Below, piece by piece: positions 42,731-51,695 of a stretch of 64,000 nucleotides of DNA. How positions within the stretch are numbered: the first letter of the stretch is position 1; each line of letters starts with the position of its first letter. The position numbers and the translations under genes were made by a program. Source of the DNA: CAZIRF01 sp964541755 (GTDB lineage: Bacteria > Spirochaetota > Spirochaetia > Treponematales > Breznakiellaceae); the NCBI GenBank assembly GCA_964541755.1, contig CAZIRF010000008.1, positions 19,808 through 83,807 on the forward strand. Reading direction: 5' to 3'. The notes beneath the pieces are model-generated. The model searched no databases, had not been told where the DNA came from, and saw only the letters and a list, made by a program, of their open reading frames with translations.

Positions 42731-43906
42731 ATGAAGAAACTGAATACGCTCTGCGCAATCGCGCTGGCGGTCGTATCGGTCGGGCTCTTTGCCGGCTGCG
42801 AAAAAAAAGACAGTGCAAAGGCGGATGACGGCATAAAGGCCGGCTTTGTCTACGTCGGGCCTATCGGCGACCTGGGCTTTACCAATGCCCACGATGTCTC
42901 CCGCGTGGAGCTCGAAAAGAAGTACGACTGGCTCACCACCAAGTACATCGAGAGCGTTCCCGAGGGCAAGGCGAGTCCCGCCATCGCCCAGTTTGTTCAG
43001 GATGAAGAGTGCGATATCGTCTTCACCGCGAGCTTCGGCTACATGGACGAGACCATCGAAGCCGGCAAGAAGTTCCCCAATGCGAAATTCATGCACTGCT
43101 CGGGCTTCAAGCGCAGCGAAAACGTCGGCACCTACTTCGCCGATCTCTATCAGATCTACTATTTGAACGGCCTCATTGCCGGTGCCGTTACCAAGACCGA
43201 CCGCGTCGGCTACGTGGGCGCCTTCGCCATCTCCGAGGTCATCCGCCACATCAATGCCTTTGCCCTTGGTGTACGCGATGCCAACCCCGACGCCGTCGTC
43301 GACGTACGCTGGATCAACTCCTGGTACGACCCTGCCAAGGCACGCGAAGCGGCCCTCGCCCTCATCGCCAGCGGTTGTGACGCCCTCGCCTTTACCGAGG
43401 ACTCTGCCGCCGTCATTGAAGTGGGCGAAGAGAGCTTCCAGGCCGGCAAGCCCGTCTACACCTTCGGCCACTACAGCCCCATGGCCGCCCAGGGACCCAA
43501 CTCCCTTATCTCGGGCCAGCTGGTCAACTGGACGCCCATGTACGACAAGGTCATCACCGACCTGCGCAACGGGACCTGGCAGAGCGAAGACCTCCTCTGG
43601 CTCACCGCCGAGGGCGTCGCAGAGCTCGGCGGAAAGATGGGTGAACCCATCAATCCCAAACACATCGATCTTCTCAAGGCCTACACGGTCAAGACGGCCG
43701 ATCTGGGCGACATGAACGCCTACGACCTGGTCATGAAGCGCCTTGAGCAGATGAAGACCACGCCGGTCGCCTTCGAGCCCTTCACCGGGCCCATCGCCGA
43801 CCAGAGCGGTACCGAGCGCTACGCGGCAGGTGCCAAGGCGACTATTCCCGAACTCATGTCGATCGATTGGTTCGTCCGGAACGTCGTCGGCAAACTGAGC
43901 GAATAA
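42731..43906 (+). CDS. BMP-family nucleoside-binding lipoprotein
   Basis: 391 residues. The start ATG has AGGAGG eight bases upstream. The signal KKLNTLCAIALAVVSVGLFAGC ends in a lipobox Cys. The mature protein is a BMP/PnrA-type periplasmic binding protein: AGFVYVGPIGDLGFTNAHD, CDIVFTASFGYMDET, VGYVGAFAISEVIRHINAFALGVRDANPD, and SGCDALAFTEDSAAVIE. Such proteins bind purine nucleosides and feed an ABC importer. The ABC ATPase, two permeases and a purine phosphoribosyltransferase follow, so the role is well supported. An inverted repeat over the stop codon (43899-43937) could stabilise this first message. Confidence 0.9.
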   Translation: MKKLNTLCAIALAVVSVGLFAGCEKKDSAKADDGIKAGFVYVGPIGDLGFTNAHDVSRVELEKKYDWLTTKYIESVPEGKASPAIAQFVQDEECDIVFTASFGYMDETIEAGKKFPNAKFMHCSGFKRSENVGTYFADLYQIYYLNGLIAGAVTKTDRVGYVGAFAISEVIRHINAFALGVRDANPDAVVDVRWINSWYDPAKAREAALALIASGCDALAFTEDSAAVIEVGEESFQAGKPVYTFGHYSPMAAQGPNSLISGQLVNWTPMYDKVITDLRNGTWQSEDLLWLTAEGVAELGGKMGEPINPKHIDLLKAYTVKTADLGDMNAYDLVMKRLEQMKTTPVAFEPFTGPIADQSGTERYAAGAKATIPELMSIDWFVRNVVGKLSE

Positions 43907-43937
43907 TTGCGGGGGCTGCGCCCCTGCAATTATTCGC
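43899..43937 (+). other. Long inverted repeat at the bmp stop codon
   Basis: GCGAATAATTGC (43899-43910) pairs with GCAATTATTCGC (43926-43937), and an inner GGGG/CCCC extends the stem. The stop TAA is inside the stem. There is no T-tract. A partial terminator or mRNA-stabilising hairpin is likely, giving more binding protein than transporter. Confidence 0.75.
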
Positions 43938-44017
43938 TTTGGCCGAACCATCCATCAAGGGCCCCGCCCACAAGGCCGGGGTCCCTTGCATTTTTCACAG
44001 ACTGTACGGGAGAAAGA

Positions 44018-45550
44018 GTGGGTACATTTGCCGGTATCGAAATGCGGGGCATCACCAAGCGTTTCGGTTCGAACTGCGCCAACAGCGCGGTCGACTTCGA
44101 GGTAAAGCCCGGCGAAATTGTCGGGCTCTTGGGCGAGAACGGGGCGGGCAAGACCACCCTCATGAACATACTCTACGGCCTCTACCAGGCCGATGAGGGG
44201 ACCATCTTGGTGGGCGGGAAAGAGACGCGCATCGCCAGTCCGCGCGACGCGCTTCGCGCCGGCATCGGCATGGTCCACCAGCACTTCATGCTCGTCCAGA
44301 ACCACACGGTCGCAGAAAATGTCGCCCTGGGCTGGGACAAGGCCCCCTTCTTCTTCCCGGTCAAAAAGACCCGCACCAAAATAGAAGAATTCGGCAAGAG
44401 CTTCGGCCTCCAGGTCGACCCCGATGCCCCCGTCTGGCAGCTCTCTGCCGGCGAACAGCAGCGCGTCGAGATCGTCAAGGCCCTCATTTACGGGGCAGAG
44501 CTCCTTATCCTCGACGAGCCTACATCAGTTCTTACCCCCATCGAGGCAAAAGAGCTCTTCATCACCCTGCGGGCCATGGCGGCCCAGGGCAAGGCCGTCA
44601 TCATCATCTCGCACAAACTCGAAGAGATTACCGACATCTGCACGCGCATGGTCATCCTGCGAAAGGGCGCGAACTCAGGCACGGCCGACCCCGCCACCAC
44701 GAGCCGCGAGGAACTGGCCAAGATGATGGTTGGCCGCGAGGTCATCCTCCAGATGGAGCGCCCGGTCCTCCCCCGCGGCGAGGAAGTCCTCGTCGTCGAG
44801 AATCTCGCCGTCCCCGGCGACCGCGGCAGCGAGGCGGTCCACTCCGTATCACTCTCCCTCTACCGCAACGAAATCTTCGGCATCGCCGGGGTATCGGGCA
44901 ACGGGCAGCGGGAATTGGTCGAGGCCATCACCGGCTTGCGCAAGCCCAAGGCCGGGACCATACGCCTTCAAGGCCGCGAAATACAGGGCGAAAGCGCCCG
45001 CACCCTCTCCAAGCTGGGCATAGCCCACGTCCCCGAGGAACGCATCAAGTTCGGCATCGTGCCCAACCTGCTCATATACGAGAACTCCGTCCTTAAAAGC
45101 CACCACAACAAGCCCTTTTCGAACAAGCTCTTCCTCGACTACGAGGTGATACGCTCGCATGCCGAGGACATTGTCGACGGCTACAGCGTCGCCGCCCCCT
45201 CCATCGACAGCCCCATGAAGAACCTCTCCGGCGGCAACATCCAGAAGCTCATAATCGGGCGGGAGATCGCCAACGGCCCGGCCCTCCTCGTCGCGAGCCA
45301 CCCCACCTACGGCCTCGACGTGGGGGCGACCGAGTACATCCGCCGCCGCCTCCTCGACCGCCGCAACGGGGGCGGGGCCATCCTCCTCGTGAGCGAAGAC
45401 CTCGAAGAGCTCTACGCCCTCTGCGACCGGCTCGCCGTCATGTACCGCGGCCGGGTCATGGGTATCGTGGAGCCCTCAAAGACCCCCGTACAGGATGTCG
45501 GCCTCATGATGGCCGGTGCCCTCCAGCTGCCCCAGGAGGTTCGCGCGTGA
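44018..45550 (+). CDS. Nucleoside ABC transporter ATPase (two ABC domains)
   Basis: About 510 residues from GTG 44018 (VGTFAGIEMRGITKRFG), with GGGAG upstream; the frame is open further up but within the hairpin. Domain 1 has Walker A GENGAGKTT, signature LSAGEQQRVEI and Walker B LLILDEPTSVL. Domain 2 has a degenerate Walker A (GVSGNGQRE) and signature LSGGNIQK, where sugar/nucleoside transporters of the YufO/RbsA class often lack a full second site. It energises purine nucleoside uptake with the two permeases. It overlaps the next gene by 4 bp (GTGA). Confidence 0.9.
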   Translation: MGTFAGIEMRGITKRFGSNCANSAVDFEVKPGEIVGLLGENGAGKTTLMNILYGLYQADEGTILVGGKETRIASPRDALRAGIGMVHQHFMLVQNHTVAENVALGWDKAPFFFPVKKTRTKIEEFGKSFGLQVDPDAPVWQLSAGEQQRVEIVKALIYGAELLILDEPTSVLTPIEAKELFITLRAMAAQGKAVIIISHKLEEITDICTRMVILRKGANSGTADPATTSREELAKMMVGREVILQMERPVLPRGEEVLVVENLAVPGDRGSEAVHSVSLSLYRNEIFGIAGVSGNGQRELVEAITGLRKPKAGTIRLQGREIQGESARTLSKLGIAHVPEERIKFGIVPNLLIYENSVLKSHHNKPFSNKLFLDYEVIRSHAEDIVDGYSVAAPSIDSPMKNLSGGNIQKLIIGREIANGPALLVASHPTYGLDVGATEYIRRRLLDRRNGGGAILLVSEDLEELYALCDRLAVMYRGRVMGIVEPSKTPVQDVGLMMAGALQLPQEVRA

Positions 45551-46698
45551 CTATCAGTGTAAAAGAAGAAATGCGCAACGAGGCGGGCTTCGCAACAAAA
45601 GCGATTGTCCTCGCGCTCAGCCTCCTCGCGGGCCTCGTGGCCATGGGGCTCATCTTCGCCGCAAGCGGCAAAAACCCCTTCGACGGGCTCTGGCGCATTT
45701 TTCGCAGCGGCTTCCTGCGCCCCTACGGCATTACCGAGACCATCGCCCGCGCCATCCCCATAAGCCTTGCCGCGCTGGGGCTCTGCGTCGCCTTTCGCGG
45801 GAGGTTCTGGAACATCGGGGCAGAGGGCCAAATCCTCGCAGGCGCAAGCCTTACCACCTGGGTGGGGCTCTCCCTGGGCGCAAGCGGCACCCCCACCCTC
45901 CTCGTTATCGCCGCCATGCTCTTGGCAGGTGCAGCCGGCGGGGCCATCTGGGGCAGCATCGCGGCCCTCCTTCGCAACGGCACCGGCATGAACGAGACTA
46001 TCTCGACCCTCATGCTCAACTACATCCTGGCCGAGTTCGTGAAGTACCTTATAACCGGCCCCTGGAAGGGCAAGAGCCAGCACGGCTTCCCCTACACCGA
46101 CCGCCTCGACGAGCGGCTCAACCTGGCCACCCTTCCGGGCACCAACATCTCCTGGCTCCTGCTTGTCCTCCTCGCCATCGCCGTCGTCCTGTGCTGGTTC
46201 CTCATCTACCGCACGAAGTTCGGCTACGAGCTGCGCGTCTCGGGCGAAAACCAGGAGGCCGCGCGCTACGCGGGCATCAATGCCAAGCGGCTTACCCTGC
46301 TCCTCATGCTCATATCCGGCGGCCTCGCCGGCCTCGCGGGCTTTGGCGAGATCGCCGTCACCCACCACTACATGACCTACCCGGACACGATATCGGCCGG
46401 CTACGGCTTTACCGCCATCATCGTGGCGCGCCTTGCGGGTCTCGACCCGCGCAAGGTACCCCTGGCCGCCCTCTTCTTCGCCGGCATCATCGTGGGCGGG
46501 AACGCCATCCAGATCGCCATGGGCCTTCCGGCGGCCACCGTCCAGGTCTTCCAGGGCGTCATCCTCGCCTTCCTCATACTTGGAGACTACTTCATGCAAA
46601 ACCGCCTCGTCTTGTCCATAAAAGGGGCTCGCACCCGTGGAGCTGTCGCTTGCAGCGATGCAACGGACAACACCCCAAAGGAGGCCCGCCGTGGATGA
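45547..46698 (+). CDS. Nucleoside ABC transporter permease 1
   Basis: 383 residues with about nine membrane helices. LGLCVAFRGRFWNIGAEGQILAGA and GMNETISTLMLNYILAEFVKYLI are the conserved cytoplasmic loops of the YufP/BmpB-type branched-amino-acid/nucleoside permease family, with the EAA-like ATPase contact. LRVSGENQEAARYAGINAKRL is the characteristic cytosolic loop. GTG 45547 follows AGGAGG. The C-terminus (TRGAVACSDATDNTPKEARRG) is a hydrophilic tail. It overlaps both neighbours by 4-8 bp. Confidence 0.9.
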   Translation: MTISVKEEMRNEAGFATKAIVLALSLLAGLVAMGLIFAASGKNPFDGLWRIFRSGFLRPYGITETIARAIPISLAALGLCVAFRGRFWNIGAEGQILAGASLTTWVGLSLGASGTPTLLVIAAMLLAGAAGGAIWGSIAALLRNGTGMNETISTLMLNYILAEFVKYLITGPWKGKSQHGFPYTDRLDERLNLATLPGTNISWLLLVLLAIAVVLCWFLIYRTKFGYELRVSGENQEAARYAGINAKRLTLLLMLISGGLAGLAGFGEIAVTHHYMTYPDTISAGYGFTAIIVARLAGLDPRKVPLAALFFAGIIVGGNAIQIAMGLPAATVQVFQGVILAFLILGDYFMQNRLVLSIKGARTRGAVACSDATDNTPKEARRG

Positions 46699-47614
46699 GC
46701 TCATTATCAGCGTCCTCTTTCGCTCCCTCATCTTCGCCACCCCCCTCTTCCTCGCCACCCAAGGAGAAATCCTCACCGAGAAGGTGGGCATCCTCAACCT
46801 GGGCATGGAGGGCCTTATCGCCTTTGGCGCTTGGGCGGCCTTCGCCGCGACCCAGGCCTCGGGATCTGCCCTCGTGGGGATACTCGCCGCCCTCGCCGCC
46901 GGGGCCGCCCTCGCGAGCGTCCACGCCTTCATAACCGTCACCTTTCGCGCCAACCAGGTCGTAAGCGGCCTCGCCCTGACGATGATAGGCACCGGGGCCG
47001 CCGGCATGTGGGGCAAGCCCTTCATAGGGCAGCCCGCCGTCGAGCGCCTCAATACCTTTACCATGGGCCCCCTGGCCGACATCCCCTTCTTTGGCCCCGT
47101 ATTCTTTCGCCAGGACCCCTTCTTCTGGCTATCCCTCGCCACGGGCCTCGCACTCTGGTTCCTCTTTCGCCACACCAAGCCAGGCCTTCGCCTGCGGGCC
47201 GCAGGCGAAAACCCCAAGGCCGCCGATTCCCTGGGCATCCACGTTTCGCTCTTGCGCTGGTTCGGGGTTGTTGTGGGCGGCGCTCTCGCCGGCCTCGCCG
47301 GGGCCCAGCTCTCGCTCTCGTATGCGGCAAGCTGGACAGAGAACATGGCCGGCGGCCGCGGCTGGATTGTCGTCGCCCTTACCATCTTCGCCCTGTGGAA
47401 ACCCCTTCGCGCCTTCTGGGGCGCCCTCCTCTTTGGCGGCATCTTCGTCCTGCAGTACCTGCTCCAGCCGCTGGGACTCCCGCCCTCGATACTGGCCGCC
47501 TTCCCCTACCTTGCAACCCTCATCGTCCTCGCCCTCGACGGCCTGCGAAAAGACAGCCACGCCTACATGGCGCCGGAGGCCCTGGGCCTGCCCTTCAAGC
47601 GGGGCGAGCGATAA
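46691..47614 (+). CDS. Nucleoside ABC transporter permease 2
   Basis: 307 residues, start GTG 46691 with AAAGGAGG seven bases upstream; the frame is open earlier to 46637. It has eight or so membrane helices. EKVGILNLGMEGLIAFGAWAAF, HAFITVTFRANQVVSGLALTMIGTG and LRLRAAGENPKAADSLGIHV are the paralogous family loops. Together with permease 1 it forms the heterodimeric membrane channel. It ends 2 bp before the phosphoribosyltransferase. Confidence 0.9.
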   Translation: MDELIISVLFRSLIFATPLFLATQGEILTEKVGILNLGMEGLIAFGAWAAFAATQASGSALVGILAALAAGAALASVHAFITVTFRANQVVSGLALTMIGTGAAGMWGKPFIGQPAVERLNTFTMGPLADIPFFGPVFFRQDPFFWLSLATGLALWFLFRHTKPGLRLRAAGENPKAADSLGIHVSLLRWFGVVVGGALAGLAGAQLSLSYAASWTENMAGGRGWIVVALTIFALWKPLRAFWGALLFGGIFVLQYLLQPLGLPPSILAAFPYLATLIVLALDGLRKDSHAYMAPEALGLPFKRGER

Positions 47615-47616
47615 TT

Positions 47617-48138
47617 ATGGAAAAGCTCTTTGTCTCCTGGACCGATGTCCACAAACTCGTCGCCAAACTCGCCGCGGATATCGCCGCCGACAAGTGGGAG
47701 CCCGACCTCATCATCGCCATCGCATCCGGCGGCTTCATCCCCGCCCGCATCATGAAGACCTACCTTAAAAAGGACATTTACGCCGTGGGCCTGCGCCGCT
47801 ACACCGAAACCGATTCGGGCGGCCAGGAAGTCCTCGCGACCCCCCGCAAACTCCAGTGGCTCGAAGGCATCGACCAGAGCCTCGAGGGCCGACGCATCCT
47901 GGTGGTGGACGAAGTCGACGACACCCGCGTCACCCTCGCCTGGTGCCTCGCCGCCCTCGCCGAACACCGCCCCGCCGAAATCCGCGCCGCCGTCCTCCAC
48001 CAAAAAGACAAGCCCAAGGGCGCCCGTTTCCCCTCGAGCCTCGTCAAACTCTACGAAGGCACCTCCATCCCCGACCTCTGGATCAAATACCCCTGGGACG
48101 CCCTCGACATCGACAAACACGAACGGGGCGAAGAATAA
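47617..48138 (+). CDS. Purine phosphoribosyltransferase
   Basis: 173 residues. The PRPP-binding motif is ILVVDEVDDTRVTLAW (family V-D-D/E-x-x-D-T/S-x-x-T), and PDLIIAIASGGFIPARIMKTYLKK holds the flexible loop before it. The length and pattern match the hypoxanthine/xanthine-guanine class of type I PRTases. The base preference cannot be read. As the last gene of a nucleoside uptake operon it should salvage bases released from imported nucleosides. No purine nucleoside phosphorylase gene is adjacent, so that step is encoded elsewhere. A GC-rich hairpin follows. Confidence 0.85.
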   Translation: MEKLFVSWTDVHKLVAKLAADIAADKWEPDLIIAIASGGFIPARIMKTYLKKDIYAVGLRRYTETDSGGQEVLATPRKLQWLEGIDQSLEGRRILVVDEVDDTRVTLAWCLAALAEHRPAEIRAAVLHQKDKPKGARFPSSLVKLYEGTSIPDLWIKYPWDALDIDKHERGEE

Positions 48139-48144
48139 GGAAGG

Positions 48145-48173
48145 GGGGCAGCACTCCACAGATCCGCTGCCCC
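48145..48173 (+). terminator. Hairpin after the purine salvage operon
   Basis: GGGGCAGC (48145-48152) pairs with GCTGCCCC (48166-48173) around a 13-base loop. No T-tract follows, so termination efficiency is uncertain. Confidence 0.55.
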
Positions 48174-48505
48174 GCCCCGCTAACCGGATAGCAAACACCA
48201 CGCCCCCCCTCGCCCGGGCTTCCGTCCCCGCGTTACCCGCTTCCAATGCGCTGTCTCTTCGAGCCCGCGCCCCTGCAAAGCGGAACGGGGCCGGCGATCC
48301 CGGGCTGCCCCCCCGTTCGGGTTCCCTGCCATGTGCCGGTTTTTCTTTCATCAAAACATTCGGGTTTTTGTGCAAAATCAATCATCGCATGATGAAATTC
48401 GCACACTTTTCTGAATGTATTTACACCAGACCAGTATTCAACCCCGCAACCCGCGCTCCCAACGCCCCCCCTCGCTCAAGCACTGGCGGTTTGTAAATTT
48501 TGCTA
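48174..48505. other. Intergenic region without a recognised gene
   Basis: About 330 bp between the salvage operon and a lipoprotein gene. It has a GC-rich 5' half and an AT-rich 3' half. I see no tRNA, other RNA or open frame with a ribosome site. Confidence 0.5.
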
Positions 48506-48533
48506 TTTACATTTCGACGAATACTGCTACACT
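48506..48533 (+). promoter_or_regulatory. Probable promoter of the lipoprotein esterase gene
   Basis: TTTACA (48506-48511) and TACACT (48528-48533) with a 16-bp spacer, about 30 bp upstream of the TTG start at 48564. Confidence 0.5.
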
Positions 48534-48563
48534 CTTGCAAAGCCCTTCTCAAAAGACGAAGCA

Positions 48564-49376
48564 TTGAACGTTGTACCCGCCCGCGCCCTTCTCCTCCTGG
48601 CCCTTCCCGCCGTCCTCTTCCTCTCCTGCCCCGACCCGGTTATCAGTGTCGATATAAACCCGCAGGAGGTCTTTACAGAGGACGAGGCCCCCGGCACCGT
48701 AAATATTGACGGCAAAAGGATTACCCTCCCCTGGGGCTACGACCGGCCGGAAAACGCAGAGCGCCCCTATCCCTTCTTTGTCTCGGGATCCCACAACGAG
48801 GGGGTGGGCTATTACCGGGCATACGCGCAGCGCTATCCGGCCTTTGTCCTGTCCCACGCCAGCAAGTCCCAGGGCGATGGACGGGACCTCGCACTTGTCA
48901 TAAAAGCAGCCATGGAAGAGGGGCTCCGCATCGATTTGAACCGCCTCTACATCACCGGCTTTTCTGCCGGGGGCTCGGGCAGCTTCCCCACGGCCAAGGG
49001 GATGCAGGAAGAGGGCCTGTACTTCGCGGCCATCAACCGGGTGGCCGGCCAGAGCCAATCTGACCTGGGCAACGACATCGCGACAAAGACCGCCGTCTGG
49101 TATCACATTGGCCTCAACGATGGAGCTGCACGCGTATCGGTTGCACGGGCCAGCCTCAAAAAATTTCGCGACTACCCCTGCAACAGTGGCGCCCGGGAGC
49201 ACAGCATCGACGATGCCATCGATTCGTACCAGCGCGAAACCGTTTATCTCGAGCGCGGTAACTACGACATGTTCATCTACAGCGAGTACACCGGCATGGG
49301 GCATACACGTGACTCCGTCTACAAAGACCCCGACATCTTCCCCTGGATGTTCAGCCACTCTCTGGCACTGCGATAG
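48564..49376 (+). CDS. Lipoprotein esterase/PHB-depolymerase-like alpha/beta hydrolase
   Basis: 270 residues from TTG 48564. The ribosome site is weak (AAAAGACGAAG). The signal ALLLLALPAVLFLSC ends in a lipobox. The body is an alpha/beta hydrolase: LPWGYDRPENAERPYPFFVS opens the fold and LYITGFSAGGSGSF holds the G-x-S-x-G nucleophile elbow. The catalytic His is likely in TGMGHTRDSVY near the C-terminus. Similar proteins deacetylate polysaccharides or cleave polyester/feruloyl bonds at the cell surface. Polymer-degrading genes nearby (GH9, carboxylesterase) suggest a plant-polymer role, but that is inference. Confidence 0.75.
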   Translation: MNVVPARALLLLALPAVLFLSCPDPVISVDINPQEVFTEDEAPGTVNIDGKRITLPWGYDRPENAERPYPFFVSGSHNEGVGYYRAYAQRYPAFVLSHASKSQGDGRDLALVIKAAMEEGLRIDLNRLYITGFSAGGSGSFPTAKGMQEEGLYFAAINRVAGQSQSDLGNDIATKTAVWYHIGLNDGAARVSVARASLKKFRDYPCNSGAREHSIDDAIDSYQRETVYLERGNYDMFIYSEYTGMGHTRDSVYKDPDIFPWMFSHSLALR

Positions 49377-49428
49377 ATACCGGCTCGACCACTACACGAA
49401 AAAGAATCTGTAAGGAGAAGGAGAACTT

Positions 49429-50226
49429 ATGCCAAATCATAGCTCCGTCAATGCGAATCTTGTTTTGCGCCTTCTCGCCTTCGCCCTTCTGGGCCTCTCA
49501 CTCGCCACCCCCATCCAGGCCCAAATAGAGGGCTATGGGCAGGAGGCAGTTCTCCTGGATGCGGGCACCCATACACTGGAAGAGCTGGTCGAGATTCGAA
49601 GCTTGGGGCTTGTCCGGAATGGGCCTTGGGACAGCGAGTTTATCGCTCGTGGAGGAGAGACAGGGGTTTGTGTGTATATGGAAGCAATCCCCTTTGGAGG
49701 AGTACGTTTCGAGGGCGAAGATGTTCTTGCCTTTGAGGGCCCGGTGGCACATTCCAACGAGGCGGTAGAACTGGTTTTCCCGGAAGGGGGCTGGGTGCGG
49801 GTAGGGCCCCCAGCGGGCTACCTGGCTTTGAATGTGGCCAGCGCTGCGCAGGGTTGCAGGATCGAGCTTGTGCTGGAGAACCAGAACGGCGAGACCTGGG
49901 CCTATGATGTGGGTGCGCCTTATGAGGGGCTCGATCTGCCACCGGATAGTTACTTCTTTGGTCATTTCCCCTGGACAGAGCTCCTGTTGTTTTTCGATTC
50001 CGGCATGCTGGCCCCCCGCAGTGAACCCAAGGGCACCCAACTGGTGCGCCTGCACTCCATCATTATACGTCCGGTGGGTATGGCCAGGCGGCTTGCAGAA
50101 CTGGAACGGCGCTTTAGCCTGATGAGCGAAGAACAGCGCGCAGGGCTTTTGGACGGCCCGCCCCCCATTGAAGCGGGCGAAAGCAGGATAGAGCTCTATA
50201 TACGGAATATACGTATTGGCTGGTGA
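49429..50226 (+). CDS. Secreted beta-rich protein, function unknown
   Basis: 265 residues; ATG 49429 has AAGGAGAAGGAG upstream. VLRLLAFALLGLSLATPIQAQ is a cleavable signal peptide. The mature part (YGQEAVLLDAGTHTLEELVEIRSLGLVRNGPWDSEF ... YLALNVASAAQGCRIELVLENQNGETWAYDVG) looks beta-rich, perhaps a carbohydrate-binding-like sandwich. The C-terminal third (MARRLAELERRFSLMSEEQRAG) is helical. No family is recognised. It is downstream of the esterase gene by 52 bp and may be co-expressed. Confidence 0.6.
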   Translation: MPNHSSVNANLVLRLLAFALLGLSLATPIQAQIEGYGQEAVLLDAGTHTLEELVEIRSLGLVRNGPWDSEFIARGGETGVCVYMEAIPFGGVRFEGEDVLAFEGPVAHSNEAVELVFPEGGWVRVGPPAGYLALNVASAAQGCRIELVLENQNGETWAYDVGAPYEGLDLPPDSYFFGHFPWTELLLFFDSGMLAPRSEPKGTQLVRLHSIIIRPVGMARRLAELERRFSLMSEEQRAGLLDGPPPIEAGESRIELYIRNIRIGW

Positions 50227-50253
50227 TATGACCACCCGAACGACAGCGATTGC

Positions 50254-50334
50254 CCTGACTTTGTGCATGGTATGGGGCGATATTGACTTGACTTTATGAC
50301 ATCCAAACCCGATAATTGCCTTGACTTTATAACA
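50254..50334 (+). repeat. Three direct repeats at a 33-bp period upstream of a DUF4143 ATPase gene
   Basis: CTTGACTTTATGACA (50287-50301) and CTTGACTTTATAACA (50320-50334) are near-identical and 33 bp apart. A weaker copy, CCTGACTTTGTGCA, starts at 50254, also 33 bp away. Each copy ends a unit beginning roughly CGATAATTGC. The last copy abuts the ribosome site (AGGAGG). Confidence 0.75.
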
Positions 50335-50346
50335 CAGGAGGCAGAA

Positions 50347-51690
50347 ATGTCTTTCTATCGAACTGTTTTCAAGAATCTTCTTGCATGGAAACACTCTGCC
50401 AATCGAAAGCCGCTGGTAATAAGGGGTGCACGCCAGGTTGGCAAGACAACAGCAATCAAGGAATTCGGGAAGCAATTTGAAACTTTCATATACCTCAATC
50501 TGGAGCTTGCGGCAGATCGGGACATCTTTGAATCGGATCTCCCTCTTGGATCGCTATTACAACGTATCTATCTGGAAAAAAAGACCCGGAAACAGGGGAC
50601 AACACTGATTTTTATCGACGAGATTCAAAACTCGCCGAATGCAGTTGAACGTATGCGCTATTTTTTTGAAGAATTCCCGGAAATATATGTTATCAGTGCG
50701 GGTTCCCTTCTGGAAATAATGATGGATACCCACAAGATCAGTTTCCCGGTTGGAAGAGTGGAATATCAGTATCTATTCCCCCTCTCGTTTGAAGAGTTCC
50801 TGAACGCCATTGAGGAGAAAGAAGCCCTCTCACTACTGGACACGGTCCCCTTACCCGTATGGGCAGAGAATCGCCTTTACGAGCTTTTCCATCTGTATAC
50901 ATTGATTGGTGGCATGCCGGAAGTGGTCGCCCGGTATGTACAAACACGCGATATAGCCTCTCTCGCTACTGTTTACCAAAGCCTGTTGACCGCTTACAAA
51001 GATGATGTCAGCAAATACGCAAAAACTAGTATGGAAGTGACGGTAATTCGGCATATTATAGAGACTGCCGCGTACGAAGCAGGTGAACGAATTACCTTTG
51101 AGCATTTTGGAAACTCGGCATTCAAATCCCGGGAAGTCGGCAATGCGCTAAGGGTCTTGGAGCGCGCAATGCTCTTGTATTTGCGGTATCCATCCACCAA
51201 TTTCCTCCCGCCGATACTTCCAGACCTCAAAAGAAAGCCACGACTACAGTTTGTCGATACAGGCCTTTTGAATTTTGGTGCGGGGATACAAGCACAGTAT
51301 TTCACGGTCGATGATCTGGATTCCCTGTATCATGGAAAACTGGCTGAACACATTGTGGCTCAAGAGCTCATGGCAATGGAAACAACTTCGATAAAGAAAC
51401 CACTCTTTTGGGTGAGGGAGTTGAAACAGTCAAACGCAGAAGTAGACTTTCTGTATCCGTTTCAAGATCTTGTTGTTCCGGTAGAAGTAAAATCCGGAAA
51501 AACCGGTACCCTGCGATCCCTCCACTCTTTTATTGATACAAGTGGTTCTTCTCTCGCTGTCCGTTTGTATCGAGGTTCATATGCAATAACGAAAACCACG
51601 ACACCCAAGGGAACGCCCTACACCCTGATACAGCTTCCCTATTATCTCTGCTCGAAAATTGGCGCTTATCTTGCGCTTTATTTACGGTAA
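50347..51690 (+). CDS. AAA-type ATPase, DUF4143 family (second member)
   Basis: 447 residues, ATG 50347 with AGGAGG upstream. Walker A is GARQVGKTT (residues 27-35), Walker B LIFIDEIQNSPNAVERM, followed by ISAGSLLEI (sensor). The C-terminal half has LFWVRELKQSNAEVDFLYPFQDLVVPVEVKSGKTG, which holds the D-x(n)-E-x-K nuclease-like core seen in DUF4143 proteins. It is only distantly similar to the 6560 gene. It is AT-richer than neighbours and lies between repeat-rich intergenic regions, consistent with acquisition. Function of the family is unknown. Confidence 0.85.
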   Translation: MSFYRTVFKNLLAWKHSANRKPLVIRGARQVGKTTAIKEFGKQFETFIYLNLELAADRDIFESDLPLGSLLQRIYLEKKTRKQGTTLIFIDEIQNSPNAVERMRYFFEEFPEIYVISAGSLLEIMMDTHKISFPVGRVEYQYLFPLSFEEFLNAIEEKEALSLLDTVPLPVWAENRLYELFHLYTLIGGMPEVVARYVQTRDIASLATVYQSLLTAYKDDVSKYAKTSMEVTVIRHIIETAAYEAGERITFEHFGNSAFKSREVGNALRVLERAMLLYLRYPSTNFLPPILPDLKRKPRLQFVDTGLLNFGAGIQAQYFTVDDLDSLYHGKLAEHIVAQELMAMETTSIKKPLFWVRELKQSNAEVDFLYPFQDLVVPVEVKSGKTGTLRSLHSFIDTSGSSLAVRLYRGSYAITKTTTPKGTPYTLIQLPYYLCSKIGAYLALYLR

Positions 51691-51695
51691 TAAAG

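Noticed and set aside
45412..47442. 676-codon open frame on the minus strand across the nucleoside permeases
   Set aside because: It is the antisense of well-supported ABC transporter genes. Long antisense frames are expected in GC-rich coding DNA. It lacks a ribosome site and a recognisable protein.
50254..50334. CRISPR-like array
   Set aside because: Only three imperfect copies with very short spacers, no cas genes, and repeats without the expected palindrome.
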